Below, one piece after another: positions 28,300 through 37,721 of a stretch of 64,000 nt of DNA. Every line of letters begins with the position of its first letter. The first letter of the stretch is position 1. The DNA is from Maricaulis parjimensis. Its GTDB lineage: Bacteria; Pseudomonadota; Alphaproteobacteria; Caulobacterales; Maricaulaceae. Made by a program: the position numbers and the translations under genes. The stretch is from the NCBI RefSeq assembly GCF_016817355.1, contig NZ_JADOTT010000003.1:287001-351000 (forward strand), given 5' to 3'. The notes under the pieces were generated by a model, which saw only the letters and a list, made by a program, of their open reading frames with translations, made no database searches and was not told the DNA's origin.

Positions 28300-29223
28300 A
28301 TGCGTGTTGCAAACCTGATCTGCCTTGTCGCGGTCCTCAGCGCCGGCCTCGCGGCCTGTGCGTCGACCCCGCGCGAGCCGGCCCGGGTGGAAAACCGCTA
28401 TCCGGGTAGCAGCTCCGGCCCGTCCGCCTCATCGCGGATCAGTCGTGTTGAATGCGGCAATGCCTACACGGTGCGCCGCGGCGACACGCTGTCGGAAATC
28501 GCCGTGAGGTGTGGTGTCGAGATGGAAGCTCTGGCCAGCGCCAATTCGCTCTATCGTCCCTATGCCCTGAATGTCGGTCAGGTCCTGTCCATGCCGCGGC
28601 CGGCGGTGCATGTCGTCCAGCGTGGCGAGAATCTCTACCGGATCGGCCTTCGCTATGATGTGCCGTTCCAGCAATTGGCCGCCCATAATGGCATCCGCCC
28701 GCCCTACAGCCTGGAAGTCGGTCAGCAGATCCGCCTGCCGCAGGGGGCGACCGTGGTCAATCTGGCAAGCCGCGACAACCGCGCCGGATCAGCCTCGACG
28801 GCCCGTCCGCCGGCCCGCGAGAACCGTCCGCCGCCGGCCCAGGCCGGAGCGCCGGGCTTTGACTGGCCGATCCGCGGCTCTGTCCTGTCGAGCTTTGGCC
28901 GCAAGCCGGATGGCGGCCGCAATGATGGCATCAATATCGAAGCACGCACAGGCGACAGTGTCCGTGCCGCTGCAGCGGGTCAGGTCGTCTATGCCGGGTC
29001 TGAACTGGCCGGCTATGGCCAGCTCGTTCTGCTGCGCCATTCAGGTGGTTTCGTGACGGCCTATGCCCATAATTCGCGCCTTCTGGTGCGTGAAGGCGAT
29101 CAGGTCAGTCAGGGCCAGATCATCGCCGAGGCAGGCGATACCGGCTCGGTGGACCGGCCGCAGGTCCATTTCGAGATCCGCAATGGCGTCAATCCGGTCG
29201 ATCCGATGAGCTATCTGCGCTGA
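28300..29223 (+). CDS. LysM and M23 (NlpD-like) envelope lipoprotein
   Basis: A 307-residue lipoprotein. The signal ends in the lipobox LAAC near residue 20. Two LysM peptidoglycan-binding repeats follow (about residues 50-95, YTVRRGDTLSEIAVRCGV, and 100-145, HVVQRGENLYRIGLRYDV), then a Pro/Arg-rich linker and a C-terminal peptidase M23 domain (about 190-307). The zinc site looks incomplete: NDGINIEA has Asp-Gly-Ile where active LytM enzymes have His-x-x-x-Asp, although HFEI remains. The protein is therefore likely an NlpD-type activator of amidases in cell separation rather than a peptidase. The ATG at 28300 is chosen for the lipoprotein signal; an in-frame ATG at 28264 would extend it. Confidence 0.85.
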   Translation: MRVANLICLVAVLSAGLAACASTPREPARVENRYPGSSSGPSASSRISRVECGNAYTVRRGDTLSEIAVRCGVEMEALASANSLYRPYALNVGQVLSMPRPAVHVVQRGENLYRIGLRYDVPFQQLAAHNGIRPPYSLEVGQQIRLPQGATVVNLASRDNRAGSASTARPPARENRPPPAQAGAPGFDWPIRGSVLSSFGRKPDGGRNDGINIEARTGDSVRAAAAGQVVYAGSELAGYGQLVLLRHSGGFVTAYAHNSRLLVREGDQVSQGQIIAEAGDTGSVDRPQVHFEIRNGVNPVDPMSYLR

Positions 29224-29254
29224 TCGCCTGCAGGTTTCCAACAGCCAGGCCTTG

Positions 29255-29282
29255 TTGCATGACAGGGTGACCCCGATATAGT
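29255..29282 (+). promoter_or_regulatory. Possible sigma-70-type promoter for yajC-secD-secF
   Basis: TTGCAT at 29255-29260 and TATAGT at 29277-29282 are spaced by 16 bp, close to the housekeeping consensus. They lie about 75 bases upstream of the yajC start. Confidence 0.4.
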
Positions 29283-29356
29283 CCCGCGCACTTTCTTTTT
29301 CGGTCGGCCGCGCCTTTGCGCGTGGGTTGGCCCAGCCATCGTGGGATTAGACTGTC

Positions 29357-29659
29357 ATGGAAGCTTTTTTCGGCCCTCAGGTCCTCATGCTCGTCCTTAT
29401 GTTCGGCGTGCTCTATTTCCTGATGATCCGTCCGCAGCAAAAGCGGATGAAGGAACACAAGGAAATGGTGGAAGGCCTCAAGCGCGGCGATGAAGTGATC
29501 ACTCAGGGTGGTCTGATCGGCAAGGTCGCCAAAGTGGCCGACGAAGAAGTGACGGTTGAGCTGTCTGAAGGCGTGAAGGTTCGCGTGGTCCGCCAGACGA
29601 TCGCCTCGGTGAAGGGCCGGACCGAGCCCAAGCCGGCGAATGACGCCAAGGACGACTGA
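29357..29659 (+). CDS. yajC: Preprotein translocase subunit YajC
   Basis: Single-span accessory subunit of the SecDF-YajC complex, 100 residues. It has an N-terminal helix (VLMLVLMFGVLYFLMI), then the hallmark RPQQKRMKEHKEMV, and the cytoplasmic strand segment GDEVITQGGLIGKVAKV. secD starts 38 bases downstream. Confidence 0.95.
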   Translation: MEAFFGPQVLMLVLMFGVLYFLMIRPQQKRMKEHKEMVEGLKRGDEVITQGGLIGKVAKVADEEVTVELSEGVKVRVVRQTIASVKGRTEPKPANDAKDD

Positions 29660-29697
29660 TCCACTTCTCGACGACCAACTGAAAAGGCCGCGCTGCC

Positions 29698-31350
29698 ATG
29701 CTGTATTTCGGGCGCTGGAAACTTCTCTCCATCATCCTTGTTGTCCTGTTGGGCATTCTCTACACCGTGCCCAACATGGTGCCGGAAGAAGAGCGCTACA
29801 CGATCAGCGATATCGATGGCAGCCGCGAGGCGCGCGGTATCTGGCGCTGGTTGCCCAGCCGCACGATCAATCTCGGCCTCGACCTTCAGGGCGGTTCGCA
29901 CATCGTCTTTGAAGTCGACATGGACGAGGTCCGCACGGCCCAGCTGGAAGGCCTCGCCGCCGACAGCCGCCAGACCCTGCGCAATGAGCAATTGCTGCCG
30001 CGTTCGGTCTCGGTGATCGGCGATGAAGTCGTCGTCCTGATGATCCGTCCGGAACAGCGCGACCAGGCACTGGAACAGCTGCAGACGTTGAACGGGCCGG
30101 TGACGACGGAATTCGGCGGTCCCAGCCTGGCCCAGATGTACCGCATGGCGGCCGATCCGAATGATCCCGGTGCGATCCGCATTACGGTGACGGACGAGCA
30201 GTTCGCCGCCATCAAGAACCGCACGCTCAGCCAGGCCATCACCGTGATCCGTCGCCGGATCGATGGTCTGGGCACGACGGACCCGACGATCGCCCGTTCC
30301 GGCGAAGACCGGGTCCTGGTCCAGGTGCCGGGCGCGGAAGATCCGCAGGAAATCATCGACCTGGTCGGTACGCAGGCGGCGCTCAGCTTCCACATGGTCG
30401 ACAGCACGATCGATCCGGGCCCCAACGGTCAGGCCCGCACGCCGCCGGGGCGCACGATCTACCCGGTCGCCAACACTCAGCCTGTCCAGTACCTCGCCGT
30501 GGAAACGCGCCAATTGCTGACGGGTGAGAACCTGACCAATTCCAACGTCACTACCCATCCGAGCTATTCCGGACCGGTCGTCGGATTCCGCTTTGACACC
30601 CAGGGCGCGCTCGTCTTCGGGGATGTGACAGCCAATAATCGCGGCCGCCAGTTCGCCATCGTGCTCGACGGCGAGATCATTTCGGCGCCGCGCATCAATG
30701 AGCCGATCCTGGGCGGATCGGGCGTTATTGGGGGCGGCTACACCTATGAGACGGCGTCCCAGCTGGTCATCCTGCTCAATGCGGGGGCGCTGCCGGCCAC
30801 GCTGACGCCGGTCGTCCAATACACGGTGACGCCGAGCCTCGGCCATGACCAGATCGAAAGCGGCAAGCTGGCCATCATCATCGGCTTTGCGCTGGTGATC
30901 GTCTTCATGCTGGCGGCCTATGGCGTGTTCGGTGCATTCTCCGTTGCCGCACTCCTGGTCAATGTGGTCCTGATCCTGGGCGGCTTGTCCGGCCTCGGCA
31001 TGACGCTGACCCTGCCGGGCATTGCGGGCATCATCCTCACCATCGGTATGGCCGTCGACGCCAATGTGCTCATCTTCGAACGTATCCGCGAGGAGAGTTT
31101 GAACGGGCGAACACCGGCGAATGCCATCCAGGCCGGTTATGAACGGGCCCTGGCCGCCATTCTCGACGCCAATGTGACCACCTTCATCGCCGCCGCCGTG
31201 CTCTATCTTCTGGGCGCCGGCCCGGTCCGCGGCTTCGCCGTGACCCTGGGCATCGGCATCATCACCTCGGTCTTCACGGCCTTTGTCTTCTCCCGTCTTC
31301 TCGCCGTGCTCTGGCTGCGCGGCTTCAAGCCGAAACAGCTGCCGATCTAA
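29698..31350 (+). CDS. secD: Protein translocase subunit SecD
   Basis: Inner-membrane RND-type factor that uses proton flow to help proteins leave the Sec channel, 550 residues. An N-terminal helix (about 8-26) is followed by the first periplasmic domain with LGLDLQGGSHIVFEVD, a large head domain, and five C-terminal helices carrying GGLSGLGMTLTLPGIAGIIL and GMAVDANVLIFERIREE. secF follows after 12 bases. Confidence 0.96.
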   Translation: MLYFGRWKLLSIILVVLLGILYTVPNMVPEEERYTISDIDGSREARGIWRWLPSRTINLGLDLQGGSHIVFEVDMDEVRTAQLEGLAADSRQTLRNEQLLPRSVSVIGDEVVVLMIRPEQRDQALEQLQTLNGPVTTEFGGPSLAQMYRMAADPNDPGAIRITVTDEQFAAIKNRTLSQAITVIRRRIDGLGTTDPTIARSGEDRVLVQVPGAEDPQEIIDLVGTQAALSFHMVDSTIDPGPNGQARTPPGRTIYPVANTQPVQYLAVETRQLLTGENLTNSNVTTHPSYSGPVVGFRFDTQGALVFGDVTANNRGRQFAIVLDGEIISAPRINEPILGGSGVIGGGYTYETASQLVILLNAGALPATLTPVVQYTVTPSLGHDQIESGKLAIIIGFALVIVFMLAAYGVFGAFSVAALLVNVVLILGGLSGLGMTLTLPGIAGIILTIGMAVDANVLIFERIREESLNGRTPANAIQAGYERALAAILDANVTTFIAAAVLYLLGAGPVRGFAVTLGIGIITSVFTAFVFSRLLAVLWLRGFKPKQLPI

Positions 31351-31362
31351 GGGGGCCGGATC

Positions 31363-32310
31363 ATGAAGCTCGCACTCATCAATCTCCTGCCGACGACGGC
31401 CAAGGTCCCGTTCATCCGTGTCCGGTTCATGGCCCTGGGTCTGTCGGCCCTTGTCCTGCTGTTCTCGCTGTTTGAATTTGCCAATGTCGGGATCAATTTC
31501 GGCATCGACTTCCGCGGCGGTATCCAGGCCGAGGTGGAGACCAGCAATAACACGACCACCGAAGACCTGCGTACCCTCGCAACCTCGCTGGACCTCGGCG
31601 ATCCGCGGGTACAGGGCGCCGGCAATTCGGACCCTGAGCGCCAGACCTTCCTCGTTTCGCTGCCGCTGCAGCCGGGTGAGGGCATGGAAGGTGAGCAGGC
31701 TAACCAGACGGCCCGGCAAGCGCTTCAGGAGGCTCTGGCCTCGGTAGAGGGTCTGGAACTGCGCGGGACGACCGTGATCGGTGGCGCGGTTTCGCGTGAA
31801 CTCATCTTCACCGGCTTCACCGCCATTGGCGTCGCGCTCTTCCTGATGCTCATCTACATCTGGTTCCGCTTCGAATGGCAGTATTCGGTGGGCGCCATCG
31901 TGGCGCTGATCCACGACGTCATCGCGACGGTGGGCATGTTCTCGGTCACGCAGATGACGTTCGACCTGGCAACCGTGGCCGCCATTCTGACGATCGTCGG
32001 CTACTCGATGAACGACACCGTCGTCGTCTATGACCGCATCCGTGAGAACCTCCGCAAGTACAAGAAAATGCCGCTGGCGGATGTGCTCAACCTGTCGATC
32101 AATGACACGCTGTCGCGCACCATCCTGACCTCTGCCACCACGCTGGTCGCCCTGATCTCGCTCTACCTGATCGGTGGGGCCTCGCTGCAAGGCTTCGCCT
32201 TCGCGATGATCTGGGGTGTGCTGATCGGGACCTATTCCTCGATCTTTGTCGCGGCACCGCTGCTTCTCTTCACGAATGTACAGCGTGAGGGCACCCAGTC
32301 GGGCGCCTGA
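31363..32310 (+). CDS. secF: Protein translocase subunit SecF
   Basis: Partner of SecD, 315 residues with six predicted helices. Diagnostic segments are NFGIDFRGGIQAEV near residue 45, GAIVALIHDVIATVG, and GYSMNDTVVVYDRIREN. GGGGGCCGGATC before the ATG is a good ribosome-binding site. It ends the yajC-secD-secF transcript; stem-loops follow at 32315-32395. Confidence 0.96.
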   Translation: MKLALINLLPTTAKVPFIRVRFMALGLSALVLLFSLFEFANVGINFGIDFRGGIQAEVETSNNTTTEDLRTLATSLDLGDPRVQGAGNSDPERQTFLVSLPLQPGEGMEGEQANQTARQALQEALASVEGLELRGTTVIGGAVSRELIFTGFTAIGVALFLMLIYIWFRFEWQYSVGAIVALIHDVIATVGMFSVTQMTFDLATVAAILTIVGYSMNDTVVVYDRIRENLRKYKKMPLADVLNLSINDTLSRTILTSATTLVALISLYLIGGASLQGFAFAMIWGVLIGTYSSIFVAAPLLLFTNVQREGTQSGA

Positions 32311-32339
32311 TCCTGCGCCTTCGGGCGCTTTGCGACATT

Positions 32340-32395
32340 CCCCTGAAACAAGTGCAGGGCCCGCTGCTTCGGCGGGCCCTGCGACATGTCAGGGG
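32340..32395. terminator. Large stem-loop after secF
   Basis: An 11-bp perfect inner stem (32354-32364 with 32372-32382, 7-base loop) is enclosed by an outer 7-bp stem (32340-32346 with 32389-32395). A smaller GCGCC-type hairpin lies at 32315-32328. Neither has a long T run, but the position between convergent secF and the serine hydrolase gene favours termination. Confidence 0.5.
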
Positions 32396-32501
32396 GGACA
32401 TGTGCGAGACGGGCCGTGAACAGGGAGGGGTCCCGTCTGCCCCCATTCCACGTGCGGGCGGACCCATTCCGTCGCGCCTGCCGCAGAAAGTTTCAGGCAA
32501 C

Positions 32502-33773
32502 TCAGTCGAACGCCATCGCCTGATAGGCGAGGGGGCGAATCTGCGCGCTTGTCCGGGGTTCCGGACGGTGGGGGCCAGGCTGGATCTGCGTCGTCGTGAT
32601 GACGGCCACGCGCGTAGCCGGGCTTACGAAGAAGTCCGTGTCGAACAGGCCACCCCAGGAATAGTCCCCGGGAATGCCGCGCGCGGTTTCGCCGTCCGCG
32701 GGTGGAATGACAACATCACCGGCATAGGCAAAACGGCGCGCTTCCCAGCGCTCGCCCAATTGTTCCGGTGTGGTGTGCGGGCTCATCATCAGGGCGGCAG
32801 TGTCCGGCTGCAGGATCTGCACATCGCCCAGCGTGCCGCCATTGGCCAGCATCATGGCGAATTGGGCGTAATCCGTGGCCGTCGAGACCAGGCCGCCCCC
32901 ACCGGACGGCCAGTCGGGAAACGGGCTTTCGGGCACCAGGACCAGCTCGCCAGCTTCGTCATGGACGTAAAGCGGTGCGAGCTCGTCCTCGGTGAAATCG
33001 ACATCGTCGAAGAAGAAGCCGGTGGAATCCATGCCGAGTGGCGTGAAGATTTCCGTCTCCAGATAGTCCTCGAACGGCATGCCTGACGCGGCCTGCACGA
33101 TCGCGCCCAGGACGTCGATCGAATAGGAATAGATCCAGGTCTCGCCAGGGTCCGTGTAGAGGGGGAGATCGGCCAGCTGCTCCATACGGGCCATCAGATC
33201 GCCTTCACCGTCATACAGCGAGTTATCGAGGTAGAGCTGGCCCAGATCGGTTTCAGCCTCGAACAGATAGCCCAGACCGGCTGTATGGGTGAGCAGGTGC
33301 TCCACCGTCATCTCGGTGTCCGGCGCGCGCGTGGCAATGACACCGTCCGGTCCGGCCATCGGGCTGAGGGCTACTTGGACATCCGCGAACGCAGGCAGAT
33401 ACTGGCTCACGGGTGCATCGAGTTGCACCAGCCCGTCCTCGACCAGTTGCATGATGGCGACGGCGGTCACCGGCTTGGTCATGGACGCGATCCGTACCGG
33501 CGTATCGATGGTGAAGGCTTCACCGGTTTCGAAATTGGCGGTGCCGGCCTCGGCGACATAGGCCACCTGCTCGCCGCGCGTGATGATCACAGCATAGCCC
33601 GGACGGGCATGGGCGGCTGAGAGGTCTTCGATGCGGGCGTCGATCGCGTCCAGGCCGGCCGGGTCAAAGCCCAGGGCGCGCGGATCCTCGACCGGGTGCA
33701 TGTCCTGCGCGAGGACGGGAAGCGGGCTGACGCTCGTCAGGAGCGCCGCGGCCGCGAGGCTGCGGATGAGCAT
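32502..33773 (-). CDS. Secreted serine hydrolase of the beta-lactamase/EstB family
   Basis: A 423-residue exported protein with signal peptide (MLIRSLAAAALLTSVS onward, cleavage after VLAQ). It has the class C beta-lactamase-like fold: nucleophile motif SMTK near residue 95, the tyrosine motif in WIYSYSIDVLGAI, and a late SWGGLFDTDFFVSP. The Tyr motif and C-terminus look more like EstB-type esterases or D-alanyl peptidase-like enzymes than true beta-lactamases, so antibiotic resistance should not be assumed. GGGGGAGACTCCC precedes the ATG. It lies about 100 bases downstream of sodB on the same strand. Confidence 0.82.
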   Translation of the reverse strand: MLIRSLAAAALLTSVSPLPVLAQDMHPVEDPRALGFDPAGLDAIDARIEDLSAAHARPGYAVIITRGEQVAYVAEAGTANFETGEAFTIDTPVRIASMTKPVTAVAIMQLVEDGLVQLDAPVSQYLPAFADVQVALSPMAGPDGVIATRAPDTEMTVEHLLTHTAGLGYLFEAETDLGQLYLDNSLYDGEGDLMARMEQLADLPLYTDPGETWIYSYSIDVLGAIVQAASGMPFEDYLETEIFTPLGMDSTGFFFDDVDFTEDELAPLYVHDEAGELVLVPESPFPDWPSGGGGLVSTATDYAQFAMMLANGGTLGDVQILQPDTAALMMSPHTTPEQLGERWEARRFAYAGDVVIPPADGETARGIPGDYSWGGLFDTDFFVSPATRVAVITTTQIQPGPHRPEPRTSAQIRPLAYQAMAFD

Positions 33774-33834
33774 GGGAGTCTCCCCCGATTGTTTTTATCG
33801 ACCGGGGAGAAGGGTAGGGCGGGGCCGCCTTGTT

Positions 33835-33874
33835 GGCGACCCCAAATTCGCGTGGGCGAGCCCAAATTCACGTG
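33835..33874. repeat. Two tandem 20-bp imperfect direct repeats
   Basis: GGCGACCCCAAATTCGCGTG at 33835-33854 is followed directly by a copy at 33855-33874 with two substitutions. They sit immediately after the sodB stop codon, between sodB and the serine hydrolase gene. Function unknown. Confidence 0.6.
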
Positions 33875-33875
33875 A

Positions 33876-34478
33876 TCAGGCGGCAGCCAGGTTCTCGGCT
33901 GCGAATTCCCAGTTGATTAAGTGGTCCAGGAAGGTGGAGATGTAGTCCGGACGACGGTTCTGGAAGTCCAGATAATAGGCGTGTTCCCACACATCCATCG
34001 TCAGCAGCGGCGTCACGCCGGCTTCGGTCAGCGGCGTTTCGGCGTTCAGCGTCTTGCGCACTTCCAGCTTGCCGTCCTTGACCACCAGCCAGGCCCAGCC
34101 GGAACCGAACTGCGTGGCACCCGCCTTGGCGAAGGCATCCTTGAAACCGTCCAGAGAACCGAAGTCACGGTCGATCATCTCGGCCAGCGGGCCGGTCGGG
34201 GCACCGCCGCCATTCGGGCGCATGGATTGCCAGTAGAAGGTATGGTTCCAGATCTGGGCGGCATTGTTGAACACGCCGGCCTTGTCGGCGACACCGGCGG
34301 TCTCGCAGATGACGTCTTCCAGCGATTTCGACGCCAGGTCCGTGCCCTCAACCATGCCGTTGAGATTGTTCACATAGGCGTTGTGGTGTTTCCCGTGGTG
34401 GAAATCCAGCGTCTCAGACGAGATATGAGGGGCAAGCGCGTCTTTGGCGTAGGGAAGATCGGGCAGAGTGAAAGCCAT
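33876..34478 (-). CDS. sodB: Superoxide dismutase (iron type)
   Basis: Converts superoxide to hydrogen peroxide and oxygen in the cytoplasm, 200 residues. It has the first metal His in the [14 protein letters not shown] segment, GSGWAWLV, and the metal-binding [11 protein letters not shown]. The pattern of residues (including GGGAPTG and FAKAG..QFGSGW) fits the iron form more than the manganese form. It is divergent from the NDUFAF6-like gene with a 107-base gap. Confidence 0.93.
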   Translation of the reverse strand: MAFTLPDLPYAKDALAPHISSETLDFHHGKHHNAYVNNLNGMVEGTDLASKSLEDVICETAGVADKAGVFNNAAQIWNHTFYWQSMRPNGGGAPTGPLAEMIDRDFGSLDGFKDAFAKAGATQFGSGWAWLVVKDGKLEVRKTLNAETPLTEAGVTPLLTMDVWEHAYYLDFQNRRPDYISTFLDHLINWEFAAENLAAA

Positions 34479-34585
34479 GGAAACCTCTCAATGGGCTGAT
34501 GGTGGGATGTGGATGAACCCTTACGGGCATTCTTCTGTTGTCCGACATATGGTGTGGGCAGGTCCCATGTCCACCGGTTAGGCAC

Positions 34586-35401
34586 ATGCAAGACGAAGAT
34601 TTCGACATTCTGCTTCAAAAAGCAGACCCGGACCGCCGCCTCGCGGCCTTGTTCGCCACGCCGGAGGTGCGTGACCGCCTGTTTGCGCTCTATGCCTTCA
34701 ATCACGAGCTCGGCAAGATTGCCGAGGCGACGTCGGAGAGCATGATCGGCGAGATGAAGCTGACCTGGTGGCGCGATGCCGTCAGCGATCTCTATGCGGA
34801 CAGCCCGAAAGTTCGACGCCATGCCGTCACCGAAGGCCTCGCCCCGCTGACGGATATCATCCCCGAAGCGGAGTTCCAGGGACTGATCGAGGCGCGGTTT
34901 GATGACATCTCGGCCCGCCCCTTCGCCACGCTCGACGATGTCATCGACTATGTCGATGCCACAGCCAGCCGACTGGCCCGTCTTGCGGTCCGGATCGCCG
35001 GAGCGGACATGTCGGCTGATCACCTCAACGCTGCCGGCCGGGCCTGGGGGCTGACAGGTCTGCTGCGCGCCTTCCCGCACCGTGCCCGCATAGGACGGGC
35101 GCCGGTGGGCGGAGATGCGTTGGGCGCTGTCGGCGCGACGCCGGCCATGCTGGCCCAGGGGCTGGGAGAAGCAAAGGTTCGGGACGCGCTGGAACCGGTC
35201 CGTGACGCCGCCCGTTCCGCGATCGCGGGCCTGCGGGCTGGCGGTGCCCTGCCAGCAGAGGCCGTGCCGGCGCTGGGCTATGCCGTCCTGGCACCGGCCT
35301 ATTTCAAGCATCTGCCCGAAAGCCCCTATGCCATTGCGCCGGACCGGCCGCTCCTGGCGCGCCAGATGCGGCTGACCTGGTTGTCGCTGACGGGGCGGTG
35401 A
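34586..35401 (+). CDS. Squalene/phytoene-synthase-fold protein, NDUFAF6-like
   Basis: A 271-residue protein with the trans-isoprenyl-diphosphate synthase fold but without the first Asp-rich motif. Where true synthases read DDIVD after ALYAF, this reads ALYAFNHELGKIAE, followed by MIGEMKLTWWRDAV. That pattern matches the NDUFAF6 group, known in mitochondria as a complex I assembly factor, rather than hopanoid or carotenoid enzymes. A second motif, LDDVIDYVDATASRLARL, keeps some acids. Start at 34586 is the first ATG before the conserved region. In other alphaproteobacteria a gene of this type follows secDF; here the serine hydrolase and sodB lie between. Confidence 0.7.
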   Translation: MQDEDFDILLQKADPDRRLAALFATPEVRDRLFALYAFNHELGKIAEATSESMIGEMKLTWWRDAVSDLYADSPKVRRHAVTEGLAPLTDIIPEAEFQGLIEARFDDISARPFATLDDVIDYVDATASRLARLAVRIAGADMSADHLNAAGRAWGLTGLLRAFPHRARIGRAPVGGDALGAVGATPAMLAQGLGEAKVRDALEPVRDAARSAIAGLRAGGALPAEAVPALGYAVLAPAYFKHLPESPYAIAPDRPLLARQMRLTWLSLTGR

Positions 35402-35506
35402 CTTTTGCGCCTGCACGGATAGAGTTGCAGGACGACGCAGACTGCGCCATCACGGGCGTCTTCAAAGACTCAATGACACGACAGACGATCCACGGGAGAG
35501 TTGGAC

Positions 35507-36202
35507 ATGCATCACGCGCTCATCACCGGAGCCAATCGCGGCCTTGGCCTGGAACACACCCGCCAATTGCTCGAGCGCGGCTGGCATGTCACGGCGGCTG
35601 TCCGCAATCCCGATGCCGCGGATGCCCTGAAAGCCCTGCCGGTGGGCGAGGGCAAGCTGGACATTGTCGCCTATGACGCCACCGATCTTTCCAGCCCCGC
35701 CAAACTGGCCAAGACGGTGACCACGCCGATCGACCTGCTTTTCGCCAATGCCGGCATGGCGGCCAGCTCCACGCGCAGTTTCGGCAGCGCCGCCAATGCG
35801 GACATGCAGACCGAATTCACCGTGAACGCCATCGCCCCGATCGCTCTGGCCGAAGCCTTTGCCGATCAGGTCGCCGCCTCGGAGATGAAGGTCATCGCCT
35901 TGCAATCCTCCCGCATGGGTTCGATCGCCGACAATGATAGCGGCCATGGCTATGGCTATCGCGGTTCCAAGGCCGCGCTCAACGCGATGGGCAAATCCCT
36001 CAGCCTGGATCTCAAGGACAAGGGCATTGTCGTGATCATCCTGCATCCGGGCTGGGTGCGCACCGATATGGGCGGCCCGAACGGCCAGCTCACCGTCACC
36101 GAAAGCGTGGAAGGCCAGCTCGACCTGATCGCGCGCGCCTACAAACAGCCGGCCATGTCCGGCCGCTTCTTCCACGTCTCCGGCCAGGACCTGCCCTGGT
36201 AG
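35507..36202 (+). CDS. Short-chain dehydrogenase/reductase (C-factor/sniffer-like)
   Basis: A 231-residue SDR: TGANRGLGLEHTRQLL cofactor motif at the start, FANAGMA in place of NNAG, a serine in LQSSRMGS and the YRGSK (YxxxK) pair. The HPGWVRTDMGGPNG segment is typical of the carbonyl-reductase sub-group that includes sniffer and C-factor proteins. Substrate unknown. GGGAG lies nine bases upstream of the chosen ATG. It converges on trmFO. Confidence 0.82.
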   Translation: MHHALITGANRGLGLEHTRQLLERGWHVTAAVRNPDAADALKALPVGEGKLDIVAYDATDLSSPAKLAKTVTTPIDLLFANAGMAASSTRSFGSAANADMQTEFTVNAIAPIALAEAFADQVAASEMKVIALQSSRMGSIADNDSGHGYGYRGSKAALNAMGKSLSLDLKDKGIVVIILHPGWVRTDMGGPNGQLTVTESVEGQLDLIARAYKQPAMSGRFFHVSGQDLPW

Positions 36203-36215
36203 GGATCAGGCGGAT

Positions 36216-36241
36216 GGTGTGGTCAGCTCGCTGACCACACC
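36216..36241. terminator. Perfect 12-bp palindromic stem between convergent genes
   Basis: GGTGTGGTCAGC and GCTGACCACACC flank two bases, between the ends of the SDR gene and trmFO. It includes the trmFO stop codon and last codons. No T run follows on either strand, so it may act as a bidirectional or Rho-aided 3' end. Confidence 0.45.
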
Positions 36242-37623
36242 GCCAAATCCTCCAGAGCCCGTGCGCTCATCAGCTTCTTCTTCGCCACGGACTTCGCCTT
36301 GCCGCGGATGCGGTTGCCCTCTTCATCGCGGGAGGGGGCCTGCATCATCGGGAAGAGACCGAAATTGACATTCATCGGCTGGAAACTGCCCTTGCCGGCA
36401 TCCAGATGACCGCCGGTGACATGGGCGATCAGGGCGCCCATGGCCGTGGTCGGCGGCGGCGGTGTGATCGGCTGGCCCAGGCGTTCTGCCGCCGCATAAC
36501 GGCCGGCCAGCAGGCCCATGGACGCGCTCTCCACATAGCCTTCAACACCGATCAGCTGACCGGCAAAGCGCAGGCGCGGCTGGGATTTCAGGCGCAGCTG
36601 GTCATCCAGCAGGCGCGGGGAGTTCAGGAAAGTGTTGCGGTGGATGCCGCCAAGACGGGCAAACTGCGCATCTTCCAGGCCCGGGATCATGCGGAAAATA
36701 TCGGTCTGGGCGCCGTATTTCATCTTTGTCTGAAAGCCGACCATGTTGAACAGTGTGCCCAGTGCATTGTCCTGGCGCAGCTGGACAATCGCCCAGGGCT
36801 TCACCGTCGGATCATGCGGATTGGTCAGACCGACCGGTTTCATCGGCCCGTGCCGCAGCGTCTCGCGCCCGCGCTCCGCCATCACTTCGATCGGCAGACA
36901 GCCGTCGAAATAGGGCGTGTTCTCTTCCCATTCCTTGAATTCGGTCTTCGGCGCGGCCAGCAGGGCATCGATGAAGGCCTCATACTGGTCCTTGTCCATC
37001 GGGCAGTTGAGATAGGCCTTCTTCTCCGCTTCCGTCTCGCCCTTGTCATAGCGCGACTGGAACCAGGCCTTGTCCATATTGATGCTTTCGCGATGGATCA
37101 CCGGCGCGATGGCATCGAAAAAGGCCAGCTCGCCTTCACCGGTTGCGTCCAGGATCGCCTTGGACAGGCTTTCCGACGTCAGCGGACCGGTGGCGATGAT
37201 GACACTGTCCCAATCTTCCGGCGGCAGGGCCGGGATCTCGCCCCGCTCGATCGTGACCAGCGGATGCTCGCTCAGCCGTTTGGTAACGGCGTCGGAGAAA
37301 GCGTCCCGGTCCACCGCCAGCGCGCCACCGGCCGGCAGGCGATGATTGTCACCCTCGGCCATGATGATCGAGTTCAGCCGCCGCATTTCCTCGTGCAGGA
37401 GGCCCACCGCATTGGTCTGGTGGTCGTCGGAACGGAAGGAGTTCGAACACACCAGTTCGGCCAGCCCGTCCGTCTTGTGCGCATCAGTACCCACCACGCC
37501 GCGCATCTCGTGCAGGATGACAGGCACGCCCTGGGAGACGAGCTGCCAGGTAGCTTCGGAACCGGCCATGCCGCCGCCGATAACGTGTACGGGTTTCATC
37601 GCTTGATCAGTCATCCGCGGCAT
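36223..37623 (-). CDS. trmFO: Methylenetetrahydrofolate-tRNA-(uracil-5-)-methyltransferase
   Basis: FAD- and folate-dependent enzyme that makes ribothymidine at position 54 of tRNA, 466 residues. The N-terminal [17 protein letters not shown] motif, HEMRG, the [12 protein letters not shown] segment and [10 protein letters not shown] near the C-terminus are diagnostic. Three in-frame ATGs (37623, 37614, 37599) are possible starts; all precede the FAD motif and none has a strong ribosome-binding site. Confidence 0.94.
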   Translation of the reverse strand: MPRMTDQAMKPVHVIGGGMAGSEATWQLVSQGVPVILHEMRGVVGTDAHKTDGLAELVCSNSFRSDDHQTNAVGLLHEEMRRLNSIIMAEGDNHRLPAGGALAVDRDAFSDAVTKRLSEHPLVTIERGEIPALPPEDWDSVIIATGPLTSESLSKAILDATGEGELAFFDAIAPVIHRESINMDKAWFQSRYDKGETEAEKKAYLNCPMDKDQYEAFIDALLAAPKTEFKEWEENTPYFDGCLPIEVMAERGRETLRHGPMKPVGLTNPHDPTVKPWAIVQLRQDNALGTLFNMVGFQTKMKYGAQTDIFRMIPGLEDAQFARLGGIHRNTFLNSPRLLDDQLRLKSQPRLRFAGQLIGVEGYVESASMGLLAGRYAAAERLGQPITPPPPTTAMGALIAHVTGGHLDAGKGSFQPMNVNFGLFPMMQAPSRDEEGNRIRGKAKSVAKKKLMSARALEDLAVWSAS

Positions 37624-37721
37624 ATCGATCCGCAGCCCTGTGAAGTCAAGCGAGCGGGGTCAGTGGAGACTTTCTTGCCGTCCGGGTCTGCGCTAGGAAT
37701 GCGGGCAGGGGGATGTGTTGC

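Noticed and set aside
29503-32190. Nearly 900-codon open frame on the minus strand across yajC-secD-secF
   Set aside because: Arg/Asp/His/Gln-rich shadow of three unmistakable sec genes; no protein-family signal.
32502-33773. Beta-lactamase giving antibiotic resistance
   Set aside because: Only the general serine-hydrolase motifs (SMTK, Tyr motif) are present; sequence flavour is EstB-like, so resistance is not supported.
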